NCBI GenBank assembly: GCA_026984935.1
Contig: JALSRD010000011.1
Location: 1 to 64,000, forward strand
Direction: 5' to 3'
Source: Desulfobacterales bacterium
GTDB taxonomy: Bacteria > Desulfobacterota > Desulfobacteria > Desulfobacterales > JALSRD01
Length of the DNA: 64,000 nucleotides
The notes below the pieces were generated by a model. That model was not told the DNA's origin, made no database searches, and saw only the letters and a list, made by a program, of their open reading frames with translations. Shown here piece after piece: positions 50,874-60,525 of the stretch (positions within the stretch are counted from its first letter, which is position 1; every line of letters begins with the position of its first letter). The translations under genes and the position numbers were made by a program.

Positions 50874-51884
50874 TTGGGCATTCTCTTCTACATCGTAAAG
50901 CGCCTGCTGGCCTTGGTACCGGTGATTATAGGCGTCACCCTGCTGGTGTTCATCATTTCCCATGCCATTCCGGGTGACCCGGCCCGCATGATGGCCGGAC
51001 AGAAGGCCAGCGCCCAGGCCGTGGAACACATCCGGCGCTCCCTGGGCCTGGACCGTCCACTGCCCGTGCAGTACGTCAGTTACCTGGGGGATCTGTTGCG
51101 GGGCCACCTGGGTTTTTCCATCCGCAATCAGCGGCCGGTGATCGCGGACCTGAGAGATTTCTTCCCCGCCACCTTGGAGCTCACCCTAGCCAGCATGCTG
51201 TTGTGCGTCAGTGTGGGGCTGGTGCTGGGAATTGTGTCGGCGATCCGGCGCAACCGGCTGAGCGACCATATTATCCGCATCTTTTCGGTTGTCGGTGTAT
51301 CCACACCGGTATTCTGGCTGGGATTGATGCTGCTGGTGCTGTTCTACCGCAACCTCGGGTGGCTGCCGGGGTCCGGCCGCATCGACATCAGCCTGTCTCC
51401 ACCGGCGCATGTCACCGGGCTCTACGTGATCGACGCCCTCCTGGAGGGCAGCTGGGACAAGTTGCGCGATGTCCTGGCGCACCTGATCCTGCCGGCTTTC
51501 TGCCTGTCTTCGGTGTACCTGGCGGTCATCACCCGCATTGTGCGCTCCTCCATGATCGAGGTCCTGGGCCAGGATTACGTCACCACGGCCCGCGCCAACG
51601 GTCTTTCCGAAATGCGGGTGGTCATGAAGCACGCTTTTAAAAATTCCCTGATCCCCACGGTGACCATCACCGGCCTGTCCATTGGCGAGCTGCTGGGCGG
51701 CGCCGTTCTCACCGAAACCATCTTCGCCTGGCCGGGGATGGGAAAGTACGTGGTCGACTCCATTGATTTCCTGGATTTTCCGGCCATCATGGGTTTTACG
51801 CTGCTCATTGCACTGGTCTACATGCTGATCAACTTGTGCGTGGATGTGGTTTACGCTTTCTTAAACCCCCAGATCCGGTATTGA
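50874..51884 (+). CDS. dppB: Dipeptide ABC transporter permease (DppB type)
   Basis: This 336-residue inner-membrane protein begins GILFYIVKRLLALVPVIIGVTLLVF and has six membrane segments and the EAA-like loop VTTARANGLSEMRVVMKHAFKN. The start codon is TTG at 50874, with only a weak ribosome site (GAGCGGA). The gap to the binding-protein gene is 197 bases. It forms the channel with the DppC-type protein encoded next. Confidence 0.9.
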   Translation: MGILFYIVKRLLALVPVIIGVTLLVFIISHAIPGDPARMMAGQKASAQAVEHIRRSLGLDRPLPVQYVSYLGDLLRGHLGFSIRNQRPVIADLRDFFPATLELTLASMLLCVSVGLVLGIVSAIRRNRLSDHIIRIFSVVGVSTPVFWLGLMLLVLFYRNLGWLPGSGRIDISLSPPAHVTGLYVIDALLEGSWDKLRDVLAHLILPAFCLSSVYLAVITRIVRSSMIEVLGQDYVTTARANGLSEMRVVMKHAFKNSLIPTVTITGLSIGELLGGAVLTETIFAWPGMGKYVVDSIDFLDFPAIMGFTLLIALVYMLINLCVDVVYAFLNPQIRY

Positions 51885-51893
51885 GATTCTCCG

Positions 51894-52766
51894 ATGCCTG
51901 CAGCTGCTGTCGAACCATCCCGGAGGTTCAGGGAAATACGCCTGACAACAGGCATTCTGGCACGTAACCCCTCGGCGCTGGCCGGGGCGGTCATCATCGG
52001 GGCGATGCTGCTGACGGCGCTTCTGGCCGGGGTGCTGGCGCCGTTTGATCCCATTCACATCAGCCTGGCCGACCGGCTGCAGCCGCCGTCGGCGGCACAC
52101 CTGTTTGGTACCGACGAAATGGGCCGCGATATCCTGAGTCGCATCATGTACGGTGCGCGTATCTCCCTGCGGATCGGCCTTCTGGTGGTCGCGGTCGCCG
52201 GCGGGTTGGGGACCGTCATCGGTGCGGTATCCGGCTATCTCGGACGCTGGGCCGACGGTGTCATCATGCGCATCATGGATGTGATCCTGTCCTTTCCTTC
52301 GCTGGTTCTGGCCATGGCACTGGCCGCTGCCCTGGGACCCAGCCTGACCAACGCCATCATGGCGGTGGCTTTTGTCATGATTCCCAAGTTTGCCCGCCTG
52401 GTGCGCGGCGAAGCCCTGGCGGTGCGCGAGAAACAGTTCGTGGCCGCAGCACGCATCTCCGGCGAGGGCAGCCTGTCCATCATCCGCCGGCACATCATTC
52501 CCAATTGCCTCAATTCGGTGATTGTACTGGCTACGCTGGCCATGGGTGAAACCATCCTGATTGCGGCTTCGCTGAGTTTCATCGGTCTGGGGGCGCAGCC
52601 GCCCAGCCCCGAGTGGGGCGCCATGGTCAGTGTGGGCCGCAAGTTTATCATGGACCAGTGGTGGTATGCCACTTTCCCGGGGCTGTTTATCCTGATCACG
52701 GTCATCGGCTTCAACATCCTGGGAGACGCCCTGCGCGATGTGCTGGATCCCAGGATACGGAGGTGA
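51894..52766 (+). CDS. dppC: Dipeptide ABC transporter permease (DppC type)
   Basis: This 290-residue protein has a first membrane helix after NPSALAGAVII, the LFGTDEMGRDILSRIMYGARISL motif of the family, and the ATPase contact loop FVAAARISGEGSLSII. It lies nine bases after dppB. It is followed by a nine-codon minicistron and dppD. Confidence 0.92.
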   Translation: MPAAAVEPSRRFREIRLTTGILARNPSALAGAVIIGAMLLTALLAGVLAPFDPIHISLADRLQPPSAAHLFGTDEMGRDILSRIMYGARISLRIGLLVVAVAGGLGTVIGAVSGYLGRWADGVIMRIMDVILSFPSLVLAMALAAALGPSLTNAIMAVAFVMIPKFARLVRGEALAVREKQFVAAARISGEGSLSIIRRHIIPNCLNSVIVLATLAMGETILIAASLSFIGLGAQPPSPEWGAMVSVGRKFIMDQWWYATFPGLFILITVIGFNILGDALRDVLDPRIRR

Positions 52767-52771
52767 ACGCT

Positions 52772-52801
52772 ATGCACCGACGCGCGGAAAACGGGACGTG
52801 A
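52772..52801 (+). CDS. Nine-codon leader cistron overlapping the dppD start
   Basis: The excellent ribosome site GGAGGTGAACGCT leads to ATG 52772. This frame encodes only MHRRAENGT before a TGA that overlaps the GTG start of the ATPase gene (GTGA at 52798-52801). The ribosome site appears to serve translational coupling rather than a functional peptide. A sequencing error merging the frames is an alternative. Confidence 0.4.
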   Translation: MHRRAENGT

Positions 52802-53841
52802 CCGACACGGCCCGCCGTATACCGCAAGATGGCACAAAATCCGCTGCGCCTCTGCTGCGTATCCGGGATCTGGCGGTGCAGTTCGAGACCCGCCAGGGGC
52901 TGGCCCGTGTTCTGGAAGGCGTCAACCTGGACATCTGCCGCGGCGAAATCGCCGGCCTGGTGGGGGAAACCGGGTGCGGCAAGTCGGTGCTGGCGCGCAG
53001 CATTCTGCGCATTATTCCCCAGCCGCCGGGGCGCATCAGCCAAGGCCGTATCCTTTTGGACGGGCGGGACCTTTTACAGCTTTCAGCCGCGCAGCTGCGC
53101 CGCGTGCGGGGCCGTGAGATCTCCATGATCTTTCAGGAGCCCATGACTTCTCTGAATCCGGTTTTTACGGTGGGCAACCAGATGCAGGAAATCGTGCGCC
53201 TGCACCAGTGCATGGACCGCAAAGAAGCCCGGGCCGTCTGCCTGGACATGCTTGCGCAGGTCAATCTGCCCGATGCCCGTGAAATCTTGCGCAAGTACCC
53301 TCATGAGCTTTCCGGCGGCATGCGCCAGCGGGTGATGATCGCCATGGAGCTCTCCTGCCATCCGCGCCTGCTCATCGCCGACGAACCCACTACCGCACTG
53401 GATGTTACGGTGCAGGGCCAGGTGCTGACCATTTTGAAGACCCTGGCCGGGCGCCACCAGGTGTCCATTCTCCTGATTACCCATGACATGGGGGTGGTGG
53501 CGCAGCTGTGCGACCGTGTGGCGGTGATGTATGCCGGCCAGATTGTGGAACAGGCCGGCGTGGAACATCTCTTTGCACATCCGGCGCACCCTTACACCAG
53601 GGGGCTCATCGGCGCCATACCGAGCCTGGAGGGAGAAAGCGCCCTGCTGCAGACCATCGAAGGCAGCGTACCGCCGCCGACCCAGGTGCCGCCCGGATGC
53701 CGCTTTCATCCGCGCTGTCCGCACCGCTTTTCGCCCTGCAGCCGGGAGGTTCCACCCCTGGAAGCCATCGATTCGGCGCATGCCGTGGCCTGTCACCTGT
53801 TCGCCTCTCGTCAAGGAGCACAGCATGGTCCCGCTGATTGA
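52798..53841 (+). CDS. dppD: Dipeptide ABC transporter ATPase (DppD type)
   Basis: This 347-residue ATPase has Walker A VGETGCGKSV, signature LSGGMRQRV, Walker B LLIADEPTTALD and the C-terminal oligopeptide-transporter extension with GCRFHPRCPHRF. The GTG at 52798 is the chosen start; the upstream ATG at 52738 lies in dppC. It overlaps dppF by 17 bases. Confidence 0.92.
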   Translation: MTDTARRIPQDGTKSAAPLLRIRDLAVQFETRQGLARVLEGVNLDICRGEIAGLVGETGCGKSVLARSILRIIPQPPGRISQGRILLDGRDLLQLSAAQLRRVRGREISMIFQEPMTSLNPVFTVGNQMQEIVRLHQCMDRKEARAVCLDMLAQVNLPDAREILRKYPHELSGGMRQRVMIAMELSCHPRLLIADEPTTALDVTVQGQVLTILKTLAGRHQVSILLITHDMGVVAQLCDRVAVMYAGQIVEQAGVEHLFAHPAHPYTRGLIGAIPSLEGESALLQTIEGSVPPPTQVPPGCRFHPRCPHRFSPCSREVPPLEAIDSAHAVACHLFASRQGAQHGPAD

Positions 53842-54790
53842 AGCCCGGCGTCTCGCAAAGCATTTCCCCGTTTCCGGCGGACGGTGGAAGCGCAGCCGTC
53901 TCCTGCGGGCAGTGGACGGGGTGGATTTTTCCATACCGGCGGGGGAGACCCTGGGGCTGGTCGGTGAATCGGGATCCGGCAAATCCACCGTGGGAAACCT
54001 GATGGTGGGACTTTACGCACCCACCGCAGGGGAAGTGCTGTTTAAGGGGGAAAAGATCTCGGGTATACGGCAGCACGTCCCGGCCGGGGTGCGACGCCAT
54101 ATCCAGATGGTCTTTCAGGACCCGCAGTCTTCGCTGAATCCGCGCATGGTGGTGCGGCGGATCGTGGGCTATCCGCTCAAGGTGCAGGGGCTGGCCGCCG
54201 GAAGGGCGCTCGACCGCCAAGTGAGCACGGTTCTCGGTGAGGTGGGGCTCTCGCCGGAGCATATGTACCGCTACCCGCACGAGTTTTCCGGGGGGCAGCG
54301 TCAGCGCATCGGCATCGCCCGGGCACTGGTCACCGCACCGGAATTCATCGTTTTCGACGAGCCCACTTCCGCCCTGGATGTGTCGGTACAGGCGCAGATC
54401 CTGAATCTGATCCGCGACCTGCAGCGGCGCTACGGCCACACCTACCTGTTTATTTCCCATGATCTGGCCGTGGTGAAGATGCTCAGCCACCGTATCGCCG
54501 TCATGTATCTCGGGCGCATCGCGGAAAGTGCTCCGGCGCGGCAACTTTTCAGAAACCCGCTGCACCCTTATACGCAGGCCCTGATCGCCTCGGTGCCGCT
54601 GCCGGACCCCGAACGGCGCCGGGACCTGGCCGTGCTCGGCGGGGACATCCCCAGTCCCGTGCACCTGCCGCGCGGCTGCCGCTTCCACCCCCGCTGTCCG
54701 CAGGTGATGCCGTGCTGCCGCCGCGAAGATCCGCCGGACATAACAGTACAGGCGGGCCACAGCGTGGCCTGCCATCTTTACTCACCCTGA
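53825..54790 (+). CDS. dppF: Dipeptide ABC transporter ATPase (DppF type)
   Basis: This 321-residue ATPase has Walker A GESGSGKSTVG, signature FSGGQRQRIG, Walker B FIVFDEPTSALD and a GCRFHPRCPQVM extension. ATG 53825 with AAGGAG is clear, inside the end of dppD. The longer frame from 53531 is a read-through of another frame. It completes the heterodimeric motor. Confidence 0.93.
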   Translation: MVPLIEARRLAKHFPVSGGRWKRSRLLRAVDGVDFSIPAGETLGLVGESGSGKSTVGNLMVGLYAPTAGEVLFKGEKISGIRQHVPAGVRRHIQMVFQDPQSSLNPRMVVRRIVGYPLKVQGLAAGRALDRQVSTVLGEVGLSPEHMYRYPHEFSGGQRQRIGIARALVTAPEFIVFDEPTSALDVSVQAQILNLIRDLQRRYGHTYLFISHDLAVVKMLSHRIAVMYLGRIAESAPARQLFRNPLHPYTQALIASVPLPDPERRRDLAVLGGDIPSPVHLPRGCRFHPRCPQVMPCCRREDPPDITVQAGHSVACHLYSP

Positions 54791-54843
54791 TCTGGAATCG
54801 ACTCCGGGCTTTTGGGGGCAACGACAAAAAGAGGGAACCGGTC

Positions 54844-55668
54844 ATGAAAATTTTCATTTCCACAGACATCGAGGGGATTGGCTGTGTCGTGCGCAGCGAG
54901 CATTCTGCGGTCAGCGGAAGAGAATACTCCGAGGCGCGGCGCTGGATGACCATGGAGGTCAATGCCGCCGTGCGCGCGGCTTTTGACGCCGGCGCCGTTG
55001 AAGTCGTGGTGGCCGACGGCCACAACGTCGGCCTGAACCTGCTTTGCGAACAGCTCGACGAGCGTGCCGTTTTGATTTCAGGCTCCCCGCGGCCGCTTTC
55101 CATGATGGAGGGCATCGGCCGGGAGTTTGACGCGGCCTTTCTGATGGGCTATCATGCCATGGCAGGAACAGCAGATGGCACCATCTGCCATATTTTTCAC
55201 GGGCGCATCGCCGAGGTGACCATCAACGGTACCACCGTGGGGGAAATCGGCATCAGCGCCATGTTGGCCGGTTTTTTCAACGTTCCTGTGGCACTTGTCA
55301 GCGGCGACGAAGCCTGCGCCGCCGAAGCCCGCCGTCTGCTGGGAGACGTTGAAACCGCGGCCGTCAAACGCGGCATCGGCGCGTATGCCGCCGCCTGCCG
55401 GCATCCCGCCCGCTGCCGGGAAATCATCCATCAGGCGGCAGCCCGGGCGCTGGCCCGCCTGCACGGTTTTGCCCCCTTTGACGTGGGCCGCCCGGTGCGG
55501 CTGACGGTGCGTTTCACCACCGCCTCCGGCGCGGACCGTGCCCTGCGCATGCCGGGTACGCAGCGTACCGGCGGATGCACGGTGGGCTGGGAGGGTGAGA
55601 ACGCCATGGAGGCCTTTAAGGCCTTTAACACCATGGCCGATCTGGCGGAAATGGTGCCTTTCATTTAG
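54844..55668 (+). CDS. M55-family D-aminopeptidase (DppA type)
   Basis: This 274-residue zinc peptidase has metal ligands Asp8 and Glu10 (FISTDIEGIG), His60 (ADGH), His104 (MGYHAM) and Glu134. His116 fits the catalytic histidine of Bacillus DppA. It cleaves D-Ala-containing peptides. Its place after a dipeptide transporter repeats the Bacillus dpp arrangement and suggests use of D-Ala-D-Ala or cell-wall peptides. The ribosome site GAGGGAACC precedes ATG 54844. Confidence 0.92.
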   Translation: MKIFISTDIEGIGCVVRSEHSAVSGREYSEARRWMTMEVNAAVRAAFDAGAVEVVVADGHNVGLNLLCEQLDERAVLISGSPRPLSMMEGIGREFDAAFLMGYHAMAGTADGTICHIFHGRIAEVTINGTTVGEIGISAMLAGFFNVPVALVSGDEACAAEARRLLGDVETAAVKRGIGAYAAACRHPARCREIIHQAAARALARLHGFAPFDVGRPVRLTVRFTTASGADRALRMPGTQRTGGCTVGWEGENAMEAFKAFNTMADLAEMVPFI

Positions 55669-55776
55669 CCGCCCCGGGCGCTTCACGCCGGTTGGCATGC
55701 GTTGTTCGGCGGTCGGGTGCCAAGACCGCCATTCGAATTGTGCCGATCAGCGCCGGGGATTCACCAGGAGAAGACC

Positions 55777-57426
55777 ATGAAAACCGCAATAGCCGTCGCA
55801 GCTTGTCTTTTGGCGGGTCTTCTGCTCTCAGGTGCCGCCGCCGCCCGTGAGCTCCAGAGTATCGCAGTAACGGTAAAGGCGGGCGACAGCATCTACGATA
55901 TCTGCAATATCTATCTTGCGGATTTTCGACAATGGAGCGAAGTTGCAAAATACAACGGATTGAAAAACCCGGACCGGATATACCCGGGGCAAAAGCTTAA
56001 AATCCCGGTGATGCTGCTGCAGGGAACGACTTCTCCCGGGCGGATTACGCTGGCCACCGGAGAGGTGATGTACAAGAGCCGTGGCTTGCCGCAGTGGATT
56101 CACGTCGGCAAAAACCGTCGGATTTATCCCGGAGACACCATCCGGACCGGGAAAATGAGTGCGGCCGAAATCCGGTTTGACGACGGGCACGTGATTTTGC
56201 TGCGGCAAAAAACCATTCTCACCCTCAGGACATCCCGCAGGCTGAGCAGATTTCAGCAGCTCGTTGAATTTTTTCTGGAAGTCGGACGGGCGGTTTTGCG
56301 GGCTCCCCACGCGACAGGCGGGTCCTCCCAGTATGAAATCCAGACGCCTTCGGCTGTGGCCGCTTCGCGCGGGACGTACTTCCGCACTTCGGTGGACCTC
56401 GCCGAAAACATGCGCTGCGAGGTGCTGAGCGGCGAGGTGCTGGTGTCGGCAAACGAAAAAGAAGTCCAGGTGCACCCCCTGCAGGGGACCGTCGTCTCCA
56501 AAAACCGTCCGCCGCATGTACCGGTCCGGCTCCTGTCCCCTCCGGCAATCGTGAAGTTTCAACCGCTATACCGCGCGCTGCCTTTGAGACTGAAGTTTGA
56601 AAATGTGCCCCTGGCTGCGCGCTACAGGGTTGAACTGGCCAGAGAGGACGATTTCAGGGAATTGTTGCGCGACAAGACCAGCGTTGCAGGAGCAGAACTG
56701 CTGATCAGGGACCTCGATGACGGCATTTACTACCTCCGGGCCCGGTCCATAGACAAACTGGGATTGGAAGGGCCTTCTTCCGCCGCGCTCCGGTTGACGC
56801 TGCGGGCCAACCCACTGGCTCCCTATGTGCAGCGCCCGGAGAGCAATGCACACATCCACGGCGGTGCGGTCACTTTTCAGTGGACGCGCGTCGCGGATGC
56901 CCGCAGCTATCAACTGCAGGTGGCCGGCGATGCAGCGTTTCACCACCTGATCGTCGACAGGGATCACATCCGGATGCTGACCTATCAGCTGGACAGGCTG
57001 ACGCCGCGGGCCTACTATTTCAGGATTCGATCCATTGCACAAGACGGTTACCGCGGCGAATGGGGACGGGTTCTGCGCTTCGCCATGCTCCCCCTGCCGG
57101 CTATGCCGACAGGCGGGGATACCAAGATAGGCAAGAAAAACGTCATAATACAGTGGCCCGCCATGGGTACAGGGTTCCGCTACCATGTCCAGATCTCAAA
57201 AGACAGGGCATTTGGGGCACTGCTTTTGGACAAAAAAACGCAGAAAACGGCGTTTTCATTTGCCCGGCCCAAAGACGCCGGAACGTACTATATCCGCATC
57301 AGCAGCATCGATCCTGCCGGTGTGGAGGGGCGGTTTTCAAAACCTCAGAGTTTCGAAGTCAAGGCTCCATATGCCCGCTGGATCCCGGGCCTACTGATCG
57401 CCATTTTGATCGCCATCGGGCTGTAG
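55777..57426 (+). CDS. LysM and FecR-type envelope protein with fibronectin-like repeats
   Basis: This 549-residue protein has a signal peptide (about 1-24), a LysM domain (VKAGDSIYDICNIYL, PDRIYPGQKLKIP), a FecR-like domain (about 100-250; AAEIRFDDGHVILLRQ, TPSAVAASRGTYFRTSV) and three repeated beta-rich units of about 90 residues with YRVELA, YQLQVAG and YHVQISK. A C-terminal hydrophobic helix closes it. It should bind peptidoglycan and sit in the periplasm. CAGGAG precedes ATG 55777. It precedes a CHASE2 kinase by 29 bases. Confidence 0.88.
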   Translation: MKTAIAVAACLLAGLLLSGAAAARELQSIAVTVKAGDSIYDICNIYLADFRQWSEVAKYNGLKNPDRIYPGQKLKIPVMLLQGTTSPGRITLATGEVMYKSRGLPQWIHVGKNRRIYPGDTIRTGKMSAAEIRFDDGHVILLRQKTILTLRTSRRLSRFQQLVEFFLEVGRAVLRAPHATGGSSQYEIQTPSAVAASRGTYFRTSVDLAENMRCEVLSGEVLVSANEKEVQVHPLQGTVVSKNRPPHVPVRLLSPPAIVKFQPLYRALPLRLKFENVPLAARYRVELAREDDFRELLRDKTSVAGAELLIRDLDDGIYYLRARSIDKLGLEGPSSAALRLTLRANPLAPYVQRPESNAHIHGGAVTFQWTRVADARSYQLQVAGDAAFHHLIVDRDHIRMLTYQLDRLTPRAYYFRIRSIAQDGYRGEWGRVLRFAMLPLPAMPTGGDTKIGKKNVIIQWPAMGTGFRYHVQISKDRAFGALLLDKKTQKTAFSFARPKDAGTYYIRISSIDPAGVEGRFSKPQSFEVKAPYARWIPGLLIAILIAIGL

Positions 57427-57455
57427 GAAAGGGCGGCCCTGGCAACGGGTCGTGT

Positions 57456-60098
57456 ATGCATCTGCCGAAAAAAAATATTCTTGACAACGGCGGCCTCCGC
57501 TGTGCCGCACTGCTCGGCGCCGCCACCCTGGTGATACTGCTGCTGGCCCATGTCGGCGCGTTCGTGGGTCTGAACCACTATGGCTATGATCTGCTTTTCA
57601 AGCTCCGGGGACCGCGCGTGCCCGGCAATCGGATCGTGATTGCCGCCATTGACGAAAAAACATTGTCCACGTTCGGCCGCTGGCCGTTGGCCCGGTCTTA
57701 CTACGGCAAACTGATCGAGCGTGCAAAACAGGCGGATGCCATCGGCTTCGACCTGCTTTTCAGTGAGCCTTCACCTGATGATGCGGCTTTGATTCGTGCC
57801 CTGCGCAGGAACGGCCGCACCGTCCTTCCGGCCTATATCGACAGGGGAAATCATCTTTCCCTGCCGGCCCCTGATTTTTCGGGTGTCAGGGTCGGACATG
57901 TGCACGTCAGCCCGGGCATTGACGGCATTGTACGCGGCGTTTATCACACCCTCTATTTCCAGGGGAAAAGCCTGCCGTCACTTGCCTCTGTGATTTTCGA
58001 AATGCTGACCAAACGGAAATTCCCGCGCGAACCGCTGAAAGGGCCTTTAAAGACTGGGCAGGGGGACGACAAGATCCTTCAGCGCGACTATTCAGCCATT
58101 AATTTTTACGGCCCCGGAAACAGTTTTCCCGTGCTTTCGCTGGCGGACATCGTAAACGGGCATGTCTCGGCGGGGTTTTTCAGGCATAAAGTGGTACTGG
58201 TGGGCGTGACTGCCGTGGGCCTGGGAGAAGGGTTTTTAACACCCTTTTCGGGCCGTGGGATGCGTGTTCCGGGTGTCGAGGTGCATGCGGCCATATTAAA
58301 TAATCTTTTCGATAAAAGCCACATTCGGTATGTTCCCGAAGCGGCCCGAGGGGTTGTCGTACTGGTGGCCGGTATGTTGATGTTTTTGCTCTTTATCCGT
58401 TTCAGCCTCAAAACCGCGGCCTTGATCTGGCTGTCGGTGCTGGTGGGCATTTCCCTGTCCCTGTTGGCGCTGTTCTGTATCGCCGATACCTGGTTCGCTC
58501 CCGGCGCCCTTTATTTAACCACCGGTACCGCTTTTTTCATCTCGCATGTGCTTCGCATGGAACATATCCGGCATATGATCGCCCGGGCCAGAGACGACTG
58601 GGAAATCACCTTTGACACCATCGACGAAGCCGTGGTGATTCACGATTCCCAGTGCCGTATTGTGCGTGCCAACCGGACACTGAAAACTTCTTTTGATTTC
58701 CTGGCCGGCTTTCTGGAAAAGCGCTGTCGGGATTTCATGGTGCAGCTTCCCGGAACCGGCGCGGGGGAGGATGCCTGTGCGGTGCCGGCGAAGGTGCACG
58801 GCGGTATCGTCGAAGAAATCCGTCATCCGGAGACGGGAAAATACCTGGAAGTCAGATCCTTACCCCGATTTGACAACCACCGCTGTATCCGCGGCATGGT
58901 GCAGATCGTGCGGGATGTGACCGCGCGCCGCATGGCGCAGGAAGAGCAGAAATCCTTGCAGAAACAACTGCTCCAGGCGCAGAAGATGGAGGCGATCGGC
59001 ACCTTGGCTGGCGGCATCGCCCATGATTTCAACAACATTCTGGCGGCGATCATGGGCTACAGCGAAATGGCCTATCGGCAGTCCGGGCAGGATAAAGCGT
59101 TGCAGTCCAAGCTCAAACGGGTTCTCGAGGCCAGTGACCGTGCGAGGGCACTGGTGGGCCAGATCCTGACCTTCAGCCGGCGAACAGATCCGGAACGGCG
59201 CATCGTGGATGCCGGTTTTGTGGTGAAAGAAGCCCTGAAACTGATTCGTTCGACGATTCCCAGCACCATCTTAATGCACCAGAAGATCAACCCGGGGTGT
59301 AAAATTGAAGGCGATCCCACTCAGATTCATCAAATCGTGATGAATCTGTGCACCAATGCCTATCATGCCATGCAGGATCATGGCGGTGCCCTGTCGGTGA
59401 TTCTCGAAACCGACACAGTGGATGAGGGCAGCTACGGAAAACCCGCGGAACTGAAAGCAGGGCCCTACGTGCACCTAAGTGTAAAGGATACCGGCTGCGG
59501 CATTGCACCGGAGATCGCCGATCGTATTTTCGAACCCTACTTTACGACCAGGAAGCGGGATGAAGGAACCGGCCTGGGGCTCTCTACCGTTCATGGAATT
59601 GTCAAAAACCATGGTGGCTGGCTTTGTGTCGAAACCCGTGTCGGCCGGGGAACGACGATACATGTTTTTATGCCGCGGGCCGACCATGCGGCCCCTTCTG
59701 AAGAGGCGGCCGTCGGGGAGCTGGCATCTGCGAGGCCGGCGCGCATCTTACTGGTTGATGACGAGCCGGCGCTGGTGAGTATGGGGCGGGAGATTCTCGA
59801 AAACCTCGGCTATGACGTGGTTACCGGCACCGACAGCTCCGTCGTGCTGGATCTGTTCCGATCCGATCCGCAGCGTTATGATGCCGTTATTACCGATATG
59901 ACCATGCCGGGGATGACCGGCGATGTCCTGGCCCGGGAAATGCTGCGCATCCGGCCGGATACACCGATTGTCCTGTGCACCGGCTACAGTGAACAGATCA
60001 ATGCGGAAACGGCCCGTGCACTGGGTATCCGCAAATTAATGATGAAGCCGTTTAAGATGTCGGAGCTGACAGAGGTTTTAAACGCTATTCTGACCTGA
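57456..60098 (+). CDS. CHASE2 hybrid sensor histidine kinase with receiver
   Basis: This 880-residue protein has a first membrane helix (about 19-40), a periplasmic CHASE2 domain (about 45-295; IVIAAIDEKTLSTFGRWPL), three membrane helices (about 300-370), a PAS-like segment, and a kinase with H-box GGIAHDFNNILAAI, VKDTGCGIAPEIAD and GTGLGLSTVHGIV. The C-terminal receiver has Asp in AVITDMTMPGM. The start is ATG 57456, with a poor ribosome site. It is paired with the LysM-FecR protein, a common neighbour of CHASE2 proteins, suggesting envelope sensing. Confidence 0.93.
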   Translation: MHLPKKNILDNGGLRCAALLGAATLVILLLAHVGAFVGLNHYGYDLLFKLRGPRVPGNRIVIAAIDEKTLSTFGRWPLARSYYGKLIERAKQADAIGFDLLFSEPSPDDAALIRALRRNGRTVLPAYIDRGNHLSLPAPDFSGVRVGHVHVSPGIDGIVRGVYHTLYFQGKSLPSLASVIFEMLTKRKFPREPLKGPLKTGQGDDKILQRDYSAINFYGPGNSFPVLSLADIVNGHVSAGFFRHKVVLVGVTAVGLGEGFLTPFSGRGMRVPGVEVHAAILNNLFDKSHIRYVPEAARGVVVLVAGMLMFLLFIRFSLKTAALIWLSVLVGISLSLLALFCIADTWFAPGALYLTTGTAFFISHVLRMEHIRHMIARARDDWEITFDTIDEAVVIHDSQCRIVRANRTLKTSFDFLAGFLEKRCRDFMVQLPGTGAGEDACAVPAKVHGGIVEEIRHPETGKYLEVRSLPRFDNHRCIRGMVQIVRDVTARRMAQEEQKSLQKQLLQAQKMEAIGTLAGGIAHDFNNILAAIMGYSEMAYRQSGQDKALQSKLKRVLEASDRARALVGQILTFSRRTDPERRIVDAGFVVKEALKLIRSTIPSTILMHQKINPGCKIEGDPTQIHQIVMNLCTNAYHAMQDHGGALSVILETDTVDEGSYGKPAELKAGPYVHLSVKDTGCGIAPEIADRIFEPYFTTRKRDEGTGLGLSTVHGIVKNHGGWLCVETRVGRGTTIHVFMPRADHAAPSEEAAVGELASARPARILLVDDEPALVSMGREILENLGYDVVTGTDSSVVLDLFRSDPQRYDAVITDMTMPGMTGDVLAREMLRIRPDTPIVLCTGYSEQINAETARALGIRKLMMKPFKMSELTEVLNAILT

Positions 60099-60525
60099 TC
60101 CGGATTGCTTCAGTTGGTTGGGGGAGCTGTACCGGCCGGGAAGCGGACGATTTCGGGCAACGTTTGTCCGCCGGAGGAAGTGATCTGAAGTCCTTGCATG
60201 AAAGCACTTGCAGCCCTCCTGCCGTCTCCGGCGCGTGCGATCCGGGAATGTAGAGCACCTAGGGGCTTTGCACATCTTTGCTTGACAAGGTGCTATTCCG
60301 GTACAATTTTCAAATATAAGTTCTTTTTCCCGGCGCCTACACAGAGTTTTTTTACGTTGAACGCCTTGTCACCGGATTTCTGCTCCTTTCACAATTTCAG
60401 CAACTGTTGATGACTTTCACGGCGGCACACCCACCCGATCTGCGCCGCAGGAGGCAGAATAGTAATGGCCGCCGCAAACGCACAGTCGCAAAACCTGTCG
60501 GTTTCATCGGCCCGCTGCCGGCTGC
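60099..60525. other. Intergenic region upstream of the LuxR remnant
   Basis: These 427 bases contain no supported gene. A TTGACA at 60282 is followed by CAATTT at 60304 with a 16-base gap, a weak promoter candidate on the plus strand. The surrounding 60290-60360 segment is AT-rich. Confidence 0.35.

Noticed and set aside
56880-57455. N-terminal extension of the CHASE2 kinase frame
   Set aside because: This part overlaps the end of the LysM-FecR gene in another frame and has no protein-like pattern; the kinase begins with its membrane helix after 57456.
60282-60309. Strong sigma-70 promoter upstream of the protease operon
   Set aside because: TTGACA is perfect, but TACAAT is only 14 bases away, while the properly spaced CAATTT is poor.
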